From contig DASRFJ010000170.1 in NCBI GenBank assembly GCA_035651595.1, positions 1-6,544 on the forward strand: DNA of 6,544 nt. The letters run 5' to 3'. Shown here one piece after another: positions 1 through 5,487 of this stretch. Every line of letters begins with the position of its first letter. The first letter of the stretch is position 1. The stretch comes from JAFARZ01 sp035651595. Its GTDB lineage: Bacteria; Actinomycetota; Actinomycetes; Streptosporangiales; Streptosporangiaceae. The notes beneath the pieces were generated by a model that did not search any database, was not told the DNA's origin, and was given only the letters and a program-made list of their open reading frames with translations. A program made the translations under genes and the position numbers.

Positions 1-1303
1 GGGCGCGGGGCGCGGGGGCGGACGGCGCGGGGGCGGACGGCGCGGGGGCGGACGGCGCGGGGGCGGACGGCGCGGGGGCGGACGGCGCGGGGGCGGACGG
101 CGCGGGGCGCGGGGCGGCTCCGCATGCGGCGGCTAAGCGGAGGCCGGGGCGTTTAGCCATTGCCGTTCGGATAATTCGGTCCATGAGCGCCGGCATCGGG
201 AGGCCGGTCGCCGCCCACATCAGCGGGAAGCCGGACGCCGCGGTCAGCCCCGGCATCGTGTTGATCTCGTTGACCACCACCTCGCCGGCCGATGTGTAGA
301 AGAAGTCCACCCGGGCCAGGCCCTCGCAGGAGATCGCGTCGAACGCCAGGCACGCCAGCCGCCGGACCTCCGCAGCGGCGGCCGAAGGTATCGCGGCCGG
401 GATCCGCATGGTGTCGCCGGCCGCCAGGTATTTGGCCTCGAAGTCGTAAAACGAAGACCCGGGGTCCACCAGGACCTGACCGGGCACGCTCGCCTCCGGC
501 GGCCCGCCGTCCTCTCCCTCGAGCACCGCGCACTCCACCTCGAGGACCTCCAGGCCGCCGACCGCCGCCTCGACGAGCACCTTCGGATCGTACGAGCGCG
601 CCAGATCGACGGCCGCCTCCAGCTCAGCCAAAACCGAAACCCGCGAGATCCCGATGCTCGACCCGCCACGCGCGGGCTTGACGAACACCGGCAGGCCGAG
701 TTCGGCGATCTCGTCCAGCACCCGCTTGCGCTCGACGGAGCCGGGCCGCCAGTCCCTGTCGCGCACCACGACGTACCGCCCGACGGGCAGGCCGTGCGCG
801 ACCAGGATCAGCTTCATGTACTCCTTGTCCATGCCGGCCGCGCTGGCCAGCACGCCCGCCCCGGCGTACCGGGTGCCGGTCAGCTCGAGCAGGCCCTGCA
901 GCGTGCCGTCCTCGCCGTAGGCGCCGTGCAGCAGCGGCAGCACCACGTCGACCTCGCCGAGCGAGCGCGGCACCGCGCCGGGGGAGATCATCTGCAAAGA
1001 CCCCGGGCCCGGCAGCGGCACCACCGACGTCCCAGGCGAGGCCTCCACCGCCTCCACCGACGGCAGCTCTCCCGAACCCGAACCCGAACCCGAACCCGAA
1101 GCGGCACCGGAACCCCCGAGCCGCCCAGGATCGCCAGAGGTCAGCACCCAGCGCCCGTCCCTCGTGATGCCGATCGGCAGGACCTCGTACCGCGCGGGGT
1201 CCAGCGCGCCGAGCACCATGCTGGCGCTCGCGCACGACACCGCGTGCTCGGTACTGCGGCCGCCGAACACCACCGCTACCCGGATCTTCCGCTGGTCCGC
1301 CAT
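1..1303 (-). CDS. ddl: D-alanine--D-alanine ligase, with unterminated C-terminal repeat extension (3' partial)
   Basis: ATP-grasp ligase that joins two D-alanines for the peptidoglycan stem peptide in the cytoplasm. Reading from ATG 1303, the N-terminal GGRSTEH motif is at residues 14-20, LHGAYGEDG at 125-133, the ATP-grasp loop KPARGGSSIG at 209-218, and the Mg-binding NEIN at 345-348, with Arg331 just before VDFF. The family C-terminus is expected near KRPGLR (384-389), but no stop follows. The frame continues at least 45 more residues, through Ala/Pro-rich sequence and six Pro-Ser-Ala-Pro-Ala repeats, to the window edge. A Ser-Gly microsatellite sits at 69-78. The start is preceded by GGGAGG, although only 3 nt away; an in-frame ATG at 1330 lacks a Shine-Dalgarno. 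It is the last visible gene of the plsC-gpsA-PLP-ddl operon. The enzyme assignment is firm; whether the extension is really translated is doubtful. Confidence 0.93.
   Translation of the reverse strand, partial: MADQRKIRVAVVFGGRSTEHAVSCASASMVLGALDPARYEVLPIGITRDGRWVLTSGDPGRLGGSGAASGSGSGSGSGELPSVEAVEASPGTSVVPLPGPGSLQMISPGAVPRSLGEVDVVLPLLHGAYGEDGTLQGLLELTGTRYAGAGVLASAAGMDKEYMKLILVAHGLPVGRYVVVRDRDWRPGSVERKRVLDEIAELGLPVFVKPARGGSSIGISRVSVLAELEAAVDLARSYDPKVLVEAAVGGLEVLEVECAVLEGEDGGPPEASVPGQVLVDPGSSFYDFEAKYLAAGDTMRIPAAIPSAAAAEVRRLACLAFDAISCEGLARVDFFYTSAGEVVVNEINTMPGLTAASGFPLMWAATGLPMPALMDRIIRTAMAKRPGLRLAAACGAAPRPAPSAPAPSAPAPSAPAPSAPAPSAPAPSAPAPRA
11..100. repeat. 15-bp minisatellite, six perfect copies
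   Basis: The unit CGCGGGGGCGGACGG is repeated six times without a mismatch. Shorter CGCGGGG units flank it on both sides (about 1-10 and 101-114). Its length is a multiple of three. In the ddl frame on the minus strand it reads Pro-Ser-Ala-Pro-Ala. The plus strand carries regularly spaced G-runs that could form G-quadruplexes. The array lies beyond the expected end of ddl and close to the window edge, where such a sequence would readily break or collapse an assembly. Confidence 0.97.
118..142 (-). terminator. Hairpin over the expected ddl end (possible relic terminator)
   Basis: Inverted repeat CTCCGC (118-123) / GCGGAG (137-142) with a 13-nt loop. On the minus strand it begins in the last expected Ddl codons (Gly-Leu-Arg) and spans the TTAG where the stop should be. 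No U-tract follows, so intrinsic terminator activity is only a possibility. Its position fits a 3' untranslated region better than coding sequence. Confidence 0.35.
1071..1100. repeat. 6-bp microsatellite in ddl, five perfect copies
   Basis: Five perfect copies of CCCGAA. On the minus strand they encode (Ser-Gly)5, Ddl residues 69-78, with the alternating codons TCG and GGT (the last Gly is GGA). It lies between the N-terminal domain segment ending near GRWVLTSGDPGR and the ELP segment, a stretch that I expect to be variable in length among actinobacterial Ddl proteins, so a flexible insertion could be tolerated. Confidence 0.95.
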
Positions 1304-1333
1304 GATCCTCCCGTACGGTAACCGCCACATCCA

Positions 1334-2566
1334 TTACGCCCGGCCCAGCGACTCCAGCGCCACGTACGCGTCCGAGATGAGGTCTTCGGCGTCTTCCAGG
1401 CCAATGGAGAAGCGTACCGCCCCGGGATCGATACCCCCGGCAGCCAGCGCCCGGTCGTCGAGCTGGCGGTGCGTGGTCGTGGCCACGTGCGAGACCTTCG
1501 TGTGCGTGCCGCCAAGCGACGTGGCAAGACAAGCGAGCCGCAGCTTGTCGGCGAACGCCATGCCCGCCTCACGCCCGCCGTGCGGTGTCACGGTCACGAT
1601 CGCGCCGAACCGCACTCCCTCAGGACCGGCGTCGAACAGCCGGCGCGCGGTCTCGTGGCCCGGGTGCGAAGGCAGCCCCGGATAGTCGATCCGCATGACG
1701 TTGGGGTGCCGGGACAGTGCCGCGGCGAACACCGACGCGGTGGCGCACGCGCGCCGCACCCGCAGCGGCAGCGTCTCCAGCCCGCGGCGCAGCAGGAACG
1801 CCTCGTCGGGGGACAGGCAGCCGCCGGTGTCCACCCGCACCGCCCGGATGCTGCTGATCAGCTCGATGCGCCCGGTGACCACGCCGCCGGTCGCGTCGGA
1901 ATGCCCGCCGATGTACTTGGTCGCCGAGTGGATCACCAGGTCGGCGCCGTGCTCCAGGGGCCGGCAGATCACCGGCGGGGCCAGCGTCGAGTCGACCACG
2001 AGCAGCGCGCCCGAGTCGTGCGCCAGTTCGGACAGCCGCCGCAGGTCCGCCACCGTGGTCGTCGGGTTCGCGATCGTCTCGGCATAGATGATCCTGGTCG
2101 TCGGCCGCAGCGCGTCGGCCACCGCGTCCAGGTCGGAGATGTCGACGAACGACGTCTCCACGCCGAACCGCGACAGCACATTGCGCAGCAGCCCGTACGT
2201 GCCGCCGTACACCGCGGCGGGCGCGACCACATGCGCCCCGGCACGAGCGAACGTCCAGAACACGCCGCTGATCGCTGCCATGCCCGACGCGAAGGCCTGC
2301 GCGGCCGGCCACCGGGGCAGGTTCACGCCCTCCAGCGCGGCGACGGCGCGGGCGAACGCGTCCACCGTGGGATTGTCGATCCGGCTGTAGGTGTAGCCGG
2401 GCAGCTCGTCGTTCAGCACCGCGCGGTATTCCTCCGCGTTGCCGAAACCGAACGCCGCGGTCCGGTACACGGGAGTGCCGAGTGGCTGCTGGGCCGGGGC
2501 GGGCGCGTCCGGCAGGTGCACCGCTCGCGTGTTCTCGCCGGCCTGCCTGCGAACTATGTCAGCCAA
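1334..2566 (-). CDS. Cys/Met metabolism PLP-dependent enzyme (cystathionine gamma-synthase/lyase family)
   Basis: Fold-type I PLP enzyme of the trans-sulfuration family, 410 residues, cytoplasmic; these enzymes make or cleave C-S bonds of cystathionine, homocysteine or methionine-type substrates. Visible motifs: YSRIDNPT at 60-67 (Tyr and Arg that reach the neighbouring subunit's PLP), SGM at 94-96, YGGTYGLL at 120-127, Asp192 in VDST, the PLP lysine Lys217 in SATKYIGGHSDATGG, SLGG at 350-353 and the carboxylate-binding Arg385 in VRFSIGLED. The common VDNTF is VDSTL here. The loop after SLGG reads THTKVSH where many relatives have an ES-L pattern, so lyase, synthase or another specificity cannot be assigned. 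The start is TTG at 2566, chosen because GAGGTGG ends 5 nt upstream and the frame has no better start. It begins 10 nt after gpsA stops, so translation is probably coupled. Confidence 0.9.
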   Translation of the reverse strand: MADIVRRQAGENTRAVHLPDAPAPAQQPLGTPVYRTAAFGFGNAEEYRAVLNDELPGYTYSRIDNPTVDAFARAVAALEGVNLPRWPAAQAFASGMAAISGVFWTFARAGAHVVAPAAVYGGTYGLLRNVLSRFGVETSFVDISDLDAVADALRPTTRIIYAETIANPTTTVADLRRLSELAHDSGALLVVDSTLAPPVICRPLEHGADLVIHSATKYIGGHSDATGGVVTGRIELISSIRAVRVDTGGCLSPDEAFLLRRGLETLPLRVRRACATASVFAAALSRHPNVMRIDYPGLPSHPGHETARRLFDAGPEGVRFGAIVTVTPHGGREAGMAFADKLRLACLATSLGGTHTKVSHVATTTHRQLDDRALAAGGIDPGAVRFSIGLEDAEDLISDAYVALESLGRA

Positions 2567-2571
2567 CTACG

Positions 2572-2578
2572 CCACCTC
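2572..2578 (-). promoter_or_regulatory. Ribosome binding site deciding the TTG start
   Basis: GAGGTGG on the minus strand overlaps the gpsA stop codon TGA (2579-2577) and lies 5 nt before the TTG start at 2566. The upstream GTG in this stretch is followed directly by an in-phase TAG, leaving TTG as the sensible start. Confidence 0.7.
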
Positions 2579-3581
2579 ACGGTCCGTACCATTCGGGTTT
2601 CGCGGCCCGTGACGCAAGCATCGTCGCTGCCCGGCGCACTGGCAAGCCGTCGTACATCACCGCCGCGACCACCTCGGTGATCGGCATCTCGACCCCGTGC
2701 CGCTGGGCGAGCGTCAGCACCGGCCGGCAGGACGCCACGCCTTCGGCGGTCTGGCTCATCGCCTCGCTCGCCTCAGTGACCGACAGCCCGCGCCCCAGGT
2801 TCTCGCCGAACGTCCGGTTCCGCGACAGCGGCGAGCTGCACGTCGCCACCAGGTCACCCATCCCGGCCAGGCCCGCGAAGGTTTGCGTGACAGCGCCGAG
2901 TGCCGACCCGAGCCGGGCCATCTCGGCCAGCCCTCGGGTGATCAGCGTGGCCCGCGTGTTGTCGCCAAGCCCCATCGCCACCGCGATGCCCACCGCCAGC
3001 GCGATGATGTTCTTCACCGCGCCGCCAAGCTCGCAGCCGACCACGTCAGTGTTCGTGTACGGCCGGAAGTACACGGTGTGGCACGCCTTCTGCATCGACT
3101 CGGCGCCGGCCAGGTCCGTGCACGCCACCACCGAGGCGGTGAACTGGCGCGCCGCTATCTCGGCGGCCAGGTTCGGGCCGGTGATGACCGCGATCCGCTC
3201 CGCGGGGATCTCCAGCACCTCGGCGATGACCTCGCTCATCCGCGCGCACGTGCCGTGCTCGATGCCCTTGAGCAGGCTGACCAGCAGCGCCTGCGGCGGC
3301 ACCAGCGGAGCCCACTGCTTCAGGTGCCCGCGCAGCGACTGGGCGGGCACCGCGAACACCACGAAATCCGCTCCGTCCAGCGCCTCCGCCACGTCGGACG
3401 TCGCGGTCAGCGAGCCGGGCAGCACCACCCCGGGCAGGTACTCGGGGTTCTCGTGGCGGACGCTGATGGCCTTGGCCACCTCCGCGCGCCGGCTGTACAG
3501 CACTGTCGAGGTGCCCGCGTGGCACAGGATCTGCGCGAACGTGGTGCCCCAGGAGCCTGCGCCCAGTACGGCTGCCCTCAT
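2577..3581 (-). CDS. gpsA: NAD(P)-dependent glycerol-3-phosphate dehydrogenase
   Basis: Reduces dihydroxyacetone phosphate to sn-glycerol-3-phosphate, the backbone of phospholipids; cytoplasmic. The 334-residue length is normal for the family. Motifs in order: Rossmann GAGSWG at 7-12, the KGIE segment with Lys105, GPNLAAEIA at 135-143, the catalytic ELGGAVKN with Lys190, GDNTRATLITRGL at 206-218, and GLAGMGDLVATCSSPLSRNRTFGENLGRG at about 237-265. I chose ATG 3581 because it starts the Rossmann fold immediately and has GGAAGG 6 nt upstream. The ATG overlaps the plsC stop by ATGA, so the two are translationally coupled. The same frame is open far upstream, but that part is out of frame inside plsC and has no family resemblance. 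PlsC next door belongs to the pathway that acylates the product, and ddl downstream ties the operon to envelope growth. Confidence 0.97.
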   Translation of the reverse strand: MRAAVLGAGSWGTTFAQILCHAGTSTVLYSRRAEVAKAISVRHENPEYLPGVVLPGSLTATSDVAEALDGADFVVFAVPAQSLRGHLKQWAPLVPPQALLVSLLKGIEHGTCARMSEVIAEVLEIPAERIAVITGPNLAAEIAARQFTASVVACTDLAGAESMQKACHTVYFRPYTNTDVVGCELGGAVKNIIALAVGIAVAMGLGDNTRATLITRGLAEMARLGSALGAVTQTFAGLAGMGDLVATCSSPLSRNRTFGENLGRGLSVTEASEAMSQTAEGVASCRPVLTLAQRHGVEMPITEVVAAVMYDGLPVRRAATMLASRAAKPEWYGP

Positions 3582-4390
3582 CCGGACCCTTCCGGAGCCG
3601 TCTTGGCCGCCGTCGACGGGTCGTACGGTATCTCCGGCGGCTGCTCCCCGCGCAGCTCGCCGACCAGCCCGGTGACCGCGCCCATGATCGCGGCGGTCGC
3701 CTCGCGCAGCGCCCGCGCGGACGTCTCCTTGCCGGCCCACGCGGACAGGTCCACGGCCGGCCCGGCGACCGTGCGCACGGTCTTGCGCGGCGGCAGGAAC
3801 AGGCCGCTGAACACCTTCTTGCTGCCGTACGGCAAGATGTCGGCCGTGCCCCAGTGCGCCACCGGGATCACCGGCGCGCCGGACGTCAGGGCGAGCCTGG
3901 CCACGCCGGTCTTTGACACCATCGGCCACAGGTCCGGGTCCCGGGTCGCGGTCGCCTCCGGGTAGATGATCACGCACGCGCCCTTCTCGAGGGCCGCCTC
4001 TGCCTCCTTGAGCACCAGCGCGGCGTCGGCTCGGCCGCGGTGCACCGGCAGTTGTCCGGCCTTGCGCAGGAACTGCCCGATGAACGGGACCCCGAACATG
4101 CTGGCCTTGATCAGGAACACCGGATACCGGCCGGACTCGTAGCAGAACAGCGCGTCGGTGCCCCAGTCCACATAGGACACGTGGTTCGGCGCCAGGATGA
4201 CGCCGCCGGTCTTCGGGATGTTCTCCCGGCCGCTGTGCCGGTTCCTGATCAGCAGGCGCAGCGACGGCCGGAGCACCGCCACCGACAGCATCCGCCAGGA
4301 TCGTGAATAGCCCCACGGGCGGCGGGCAGACGCCGCCTGGCTGGCACTGTTAGCGGGGCCGGCTGCGCCGGCGGGCGCCGGGGTGCTCAT
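3578..4390 (-). CDS. plsC: 1-acyl-sn-glycerol-3-phosphate acyltransferase (PlsC/LPLAT family)
   Basis: Transfers an acyl chain to lysophosphatidic acid to give phosphatidic acid at the inner face of the membrane. Numbering from ATG 4390 (270 residues): NHVSYVD at 69-75 is the NHx4D catalytic box. The segment around KASMFGVPFIGQFLRKAG (about 95-112) and PVHRG (115-119) form the substrate-binding blocks. YPEATATRD at 143-151 stands for the usual PEGT block, with Ala for Gly, and GAPVIPVAHWG follows at 171-181. Before the domain is an Ala-rich, low-complexity N-terminus. I placed the start at ATG 4390, which has AGGAG 9 nt upstream; a TTG at 4411 in the same frame would put that AGGAG inside the gene. 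It is the first gene of the operon and overlaps gpsA by 4 bp. The acyltransferase family is certain; the exact acceptor is inferred. Confidence 0.92.
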   Translation of the reverse strand: MSTPAPAGAAGPANSASQAASARRPWGYSRSWRMLSVAVLRPSLRLLIRNRHSGRENIPKTGGVILAPNHVSYVDWGTDALFCYESGRYPVFLIKASMFGVPFIGQFLRKAGQLPVHRGRADAALVLKEAEAALEKGACVIIYPEATATRDPDLWPMVSKTGVARLALTSGAPVIPVAHWGTADILPYGSKKVFSGLFLPPRKTVRTVAGPAVDLSAWAGKETSARALREATAAIMGAVTGLVGELRGEQPPEIPYDPSTAAKTAPEGSG

Positions 4391-4459
4391 GAGGTCAGTC
4401 TCCTGGTTCAAGTGGTCCGATGTCGAGGCAGGATCAACGCTCTACTACCTTAGAAAGCG
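4391..4459. promoter_or_regulatory. Divergent promoter region between plsC and cofC
   Basis: This 69-bp gap must hold the start signals for both divergent units. On the plus strand TACCTT (4446-4451) fits a -10 box and ends 8 nt before the cofC ATG, which itself lacks a good Shine-Dalgarno; this is the pattern of a leaderless transcript. On the minus strand TAAGGT (4452-4447) overlaps it and could serve plsC with a leader of about 50 nt. I see no convincing -35 box for either, so the calls rest on the -10 boxes and spacing only. Confidence 0.4.
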
Positions 4460-5152
4460 ATGGCCGATATTGCCGCGTTCACCTGGTCAGTGGTGATTCC
4501 CGTCAAGGTACTAGCTCAGGCTAAGTCCAGACTCGGCCTGCTCGGGGACGCACGGCGGGCGGAACTGGCGCTCGCCATGGCGACGGACACGGCAACGGCG
4601 GTACTGGAGTGCCCGGGAGTGGCGCGTGTGATCGTGATCACAGACGACCAGGTCGCGGGCGCGACGATGGCGAAGCTGGGCGCGCTGGTGATCCCCGACG
4701 AGCCCGGGGCCGGGCTGAACGCGGCGCTCCGTCACGGCGCCGCGCACGTGCGCGCGCACTGGCCGGCGTCCGGCGTCGCCGCGCTGTCCGCCGACCTGCC
4801 GGCGCTGCGTCCCGCCGACCTGTCCGCTGCGCTGACCGCCGCTGCGGCCTCGGCTCTGGCCGGGGTGCCGACCGCGTTTGTCGCGGACGCGCCCGGCGAC
4901 GGCACGACGCTGTACACGGCGCGGCCAGGGGCGGCTTTCTCGCCTGCCTTCGGCCTGGCCTCGCGCGCCAGGCACGCCGCTGGCGGCGCGGCGGAGCTGG
5001 ATGTGCCGGGCATCGCCGGCCTGCGCCGGGATGTGGACACGCCGGAAGACTTGCGGACCGCGGCGGCCCTCGGTCTTGGACCGAACACCGCGCCGATCGC
5101 CGCCGACCTGCTCAGCCGGGGGGTCCGCGGGGATGCATCCCCCCGGAGTTAG
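4460..5152 (+). CDS. cofC: 2-phospho-L-lactate / phosphoenolpyruvate guanylyltransferase (coenzyme F420 synthesis)
   Basis: Nucleotidyltransferase with the MobA-like fold that activates 2-phospholactate or, in mycobacteria (named FbiD), phosphoenolpyruvate with GTP for transfer onto Fo in F420 synthesis; cytoplasmic. 230 residues. Motifs: VIPVKVLAQAKSRL at 12-25, with PVK and AKSRL binding the nucleotide; PDEPGAGLNAAL at 79-90; ALSADLPAL at 108-116; ADAPGDGTTLYTA at 142-154; PAFG at 162-165 and the terminal RRDVDTPEDL at 189-198. The last residues, about 220-230, are encoded by the first copy of a 37-bp palindromic repeat that also supplies the TAG stop, so they were probably acquired by repeat insertion. 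The ATG has no clear Shine-Dalgarno and is likely leaderless. It is divergent from plsC-gpsA; M. tuberculosis fbiD is, from memory, also beside gpsA and ddl genes. PEP is the likelier substrate in an actinobacterium, by inference. Confidence 0.9.
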   Translation: MADIAAFTWSVVIPVKVLAQAKSRLGLLGDARRAELALAMATDTATAVLECPGVARVIVITDDQVAGATMAKLGALVIPDEPGAGLNAALRHGAAHVRAHWPASGVAALSADLPALRPADLSAALTAAAASALAGVPTAFVADAPGDGTTLYTARPGAAFSPAFGLASRARHAAGGAAELDVPGIAGLRRDVDTPEDLRTAAALGLGPNTAPIAADLLSRGVRGDASPRS

Positions 5153-5187
5153 CCGGGGGGTCCGGGGGGATGCATCCCCCCGGAGTT
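5114..5187. repeat. Two tandem copies of a 37-bp palindromic repeat
   Basis: Copies at 5114-5150 and 5151-5187 differ at one base (C at 5128, G at 5165). Each ends in GGAGTT and contains an inverted repeat centred on ATGCAT. The first copy encodes the tail and TAG stop of cofC; the second copy contains most of the TAA stop of the converging minus-strand gene. The unit is not a multiple of three, consistent with an intergenic element rather than a protein repeat. Confidence 0.95.
5124..5184. terminator. Bidirectional hairpins between convergent genes
   Basis: Positions 5161-5184 form a perfect 24-bp palindrome: arms TCCGGGGGG and CCCCCCGGA around ATGCAT. Positions 5124-5147 form the same structure with one mismatched pair (5128/5143). 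Both would fold into very stable RNA hairpins on either strand, at the 3' ends of the convergent cofC and the RAM-domain gene. There is no U-tract, so these would be actinobacterial-type, tract-free terminators. The role is inferred from position and symmetry. Confidence 0.6.
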
Positions 5188-5419
5188 AGATGTGCACCAC
5201 GGGGCAGGTGAGCGTTCGGGTGATCCCGGGCACGTGCTGGATGTGCGCGGCGACGAGCCTGCCGAGTTCGTCGACATTCTCCGCCTGGGCGCGCACGATC
5301 ACGTCATAAGGCCCGGTGACGTCTTCCGCCTGTGTGACACCGGTGATCTTGGCGATCTGCCTGGCCACGTCGGCGGCCTTGCCGACCTCCGTCTGGACGA
5401 GGATGTAAGCCTCTACCAT
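5186..5419 (-). CDS. Stand-alone Lrp/AsnC effector-binding (RAM) domain protein
   Basis: 77-residue protein consisting only of the alpha-beta ligand-binding (RAM) domain of Lrp/AsnC regulators. It begins MVEAYILVQTEVGK, has the family core VTGPYDVIVRAQ at 34-45 and continues ELGRLVAAHIQHVPGITRT to CPVVHI at the end. There is no helix-turn-helix, so it cannot bind DNA alone; relatives of this type form oligomers that bind amino acids and may modulate a full-length Lrp partner. The start at ATG 5419 has AGGAGG 5 nt upstream. The frame stays open 169 codons further upstream, but that is antisense to thiL and not protein-like. Its TAA stop lies in the second 37-bp repeat copy. It is convergent with cofC and divergent from thiL. 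The ligand is unknown. Confidence 0.9.
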   Translation of the reverse strand: MVEAYILVQTEVGKAADVARQIAKITGVTQAEDVTGPYDVIVRAQAENVDELGRLVAAHIQHVPGITRTLTCPVVHI

Positions 5420-5459
5420 GGCGTCCTCCTGGGGCAGAGCGGGACGAGTACCCCACGCT

Positions 5460-5487
5460 ACATTAGTGGTCGAGACCAGTTGCGCAA
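5460..5487 (-). promoter_or_regulatory. Candidate promoter and operator for the RAM-domain gene
   Basis: On the minus strand TTGCGC (5487-5482) and TAATGT (5465-5460) are separated by 16 nt and resemble -35 and -10 boxes, about 40 nt before the ATG. The spacer contains the perfect inverted repeat TGGTC-GA-GACCA (5467-5478), a plausible operator. On the plus strand TACATT (5459-5464) could be a -10 box for thiL. These are consensus matches only. Confidence 0.35.

Noticed and set aside
11..100. CRISPR array
   Set aside because: The units are directly adjacent with no spacers and only 15 bp long; it is a minisatellite.
624..1532. 302-residue minus-strand frame with Phe-Gly repeats
   Set aside because: It overlaps ddl and the PLP gene in another frame; the Phe-Gly repeat is only the CCCGAA microsatellite read out of frame.
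1469..3675. Two plus-strand frames of about 400 residues (1469-2680 and 2482-3675)
   Set aside because: Both are antisense to the PLP gene and gpsA, which show clear family motifs; the translations are Arg/Pro/Ser-rich with no recognisable domain.
3582..4316. Long N-terminal extension of GpsA giving a 579-residue apparent fusion
   Set aside because: The extra 245 residues are plsC read in a wrong frame: Arg/Gly-rich, without motifs. plsC in its own frame shows all acyltransferase blocks, and gpsA has its own Shine-Dalgarno at 3581.
5114..5187. Riboswitch such as TPP near thiL
   Set aside because: The structure is a simple palindrome at convergent 3' ends, not upstream of thiL, and no TPP-type conserved core is seen in 5420-5507.
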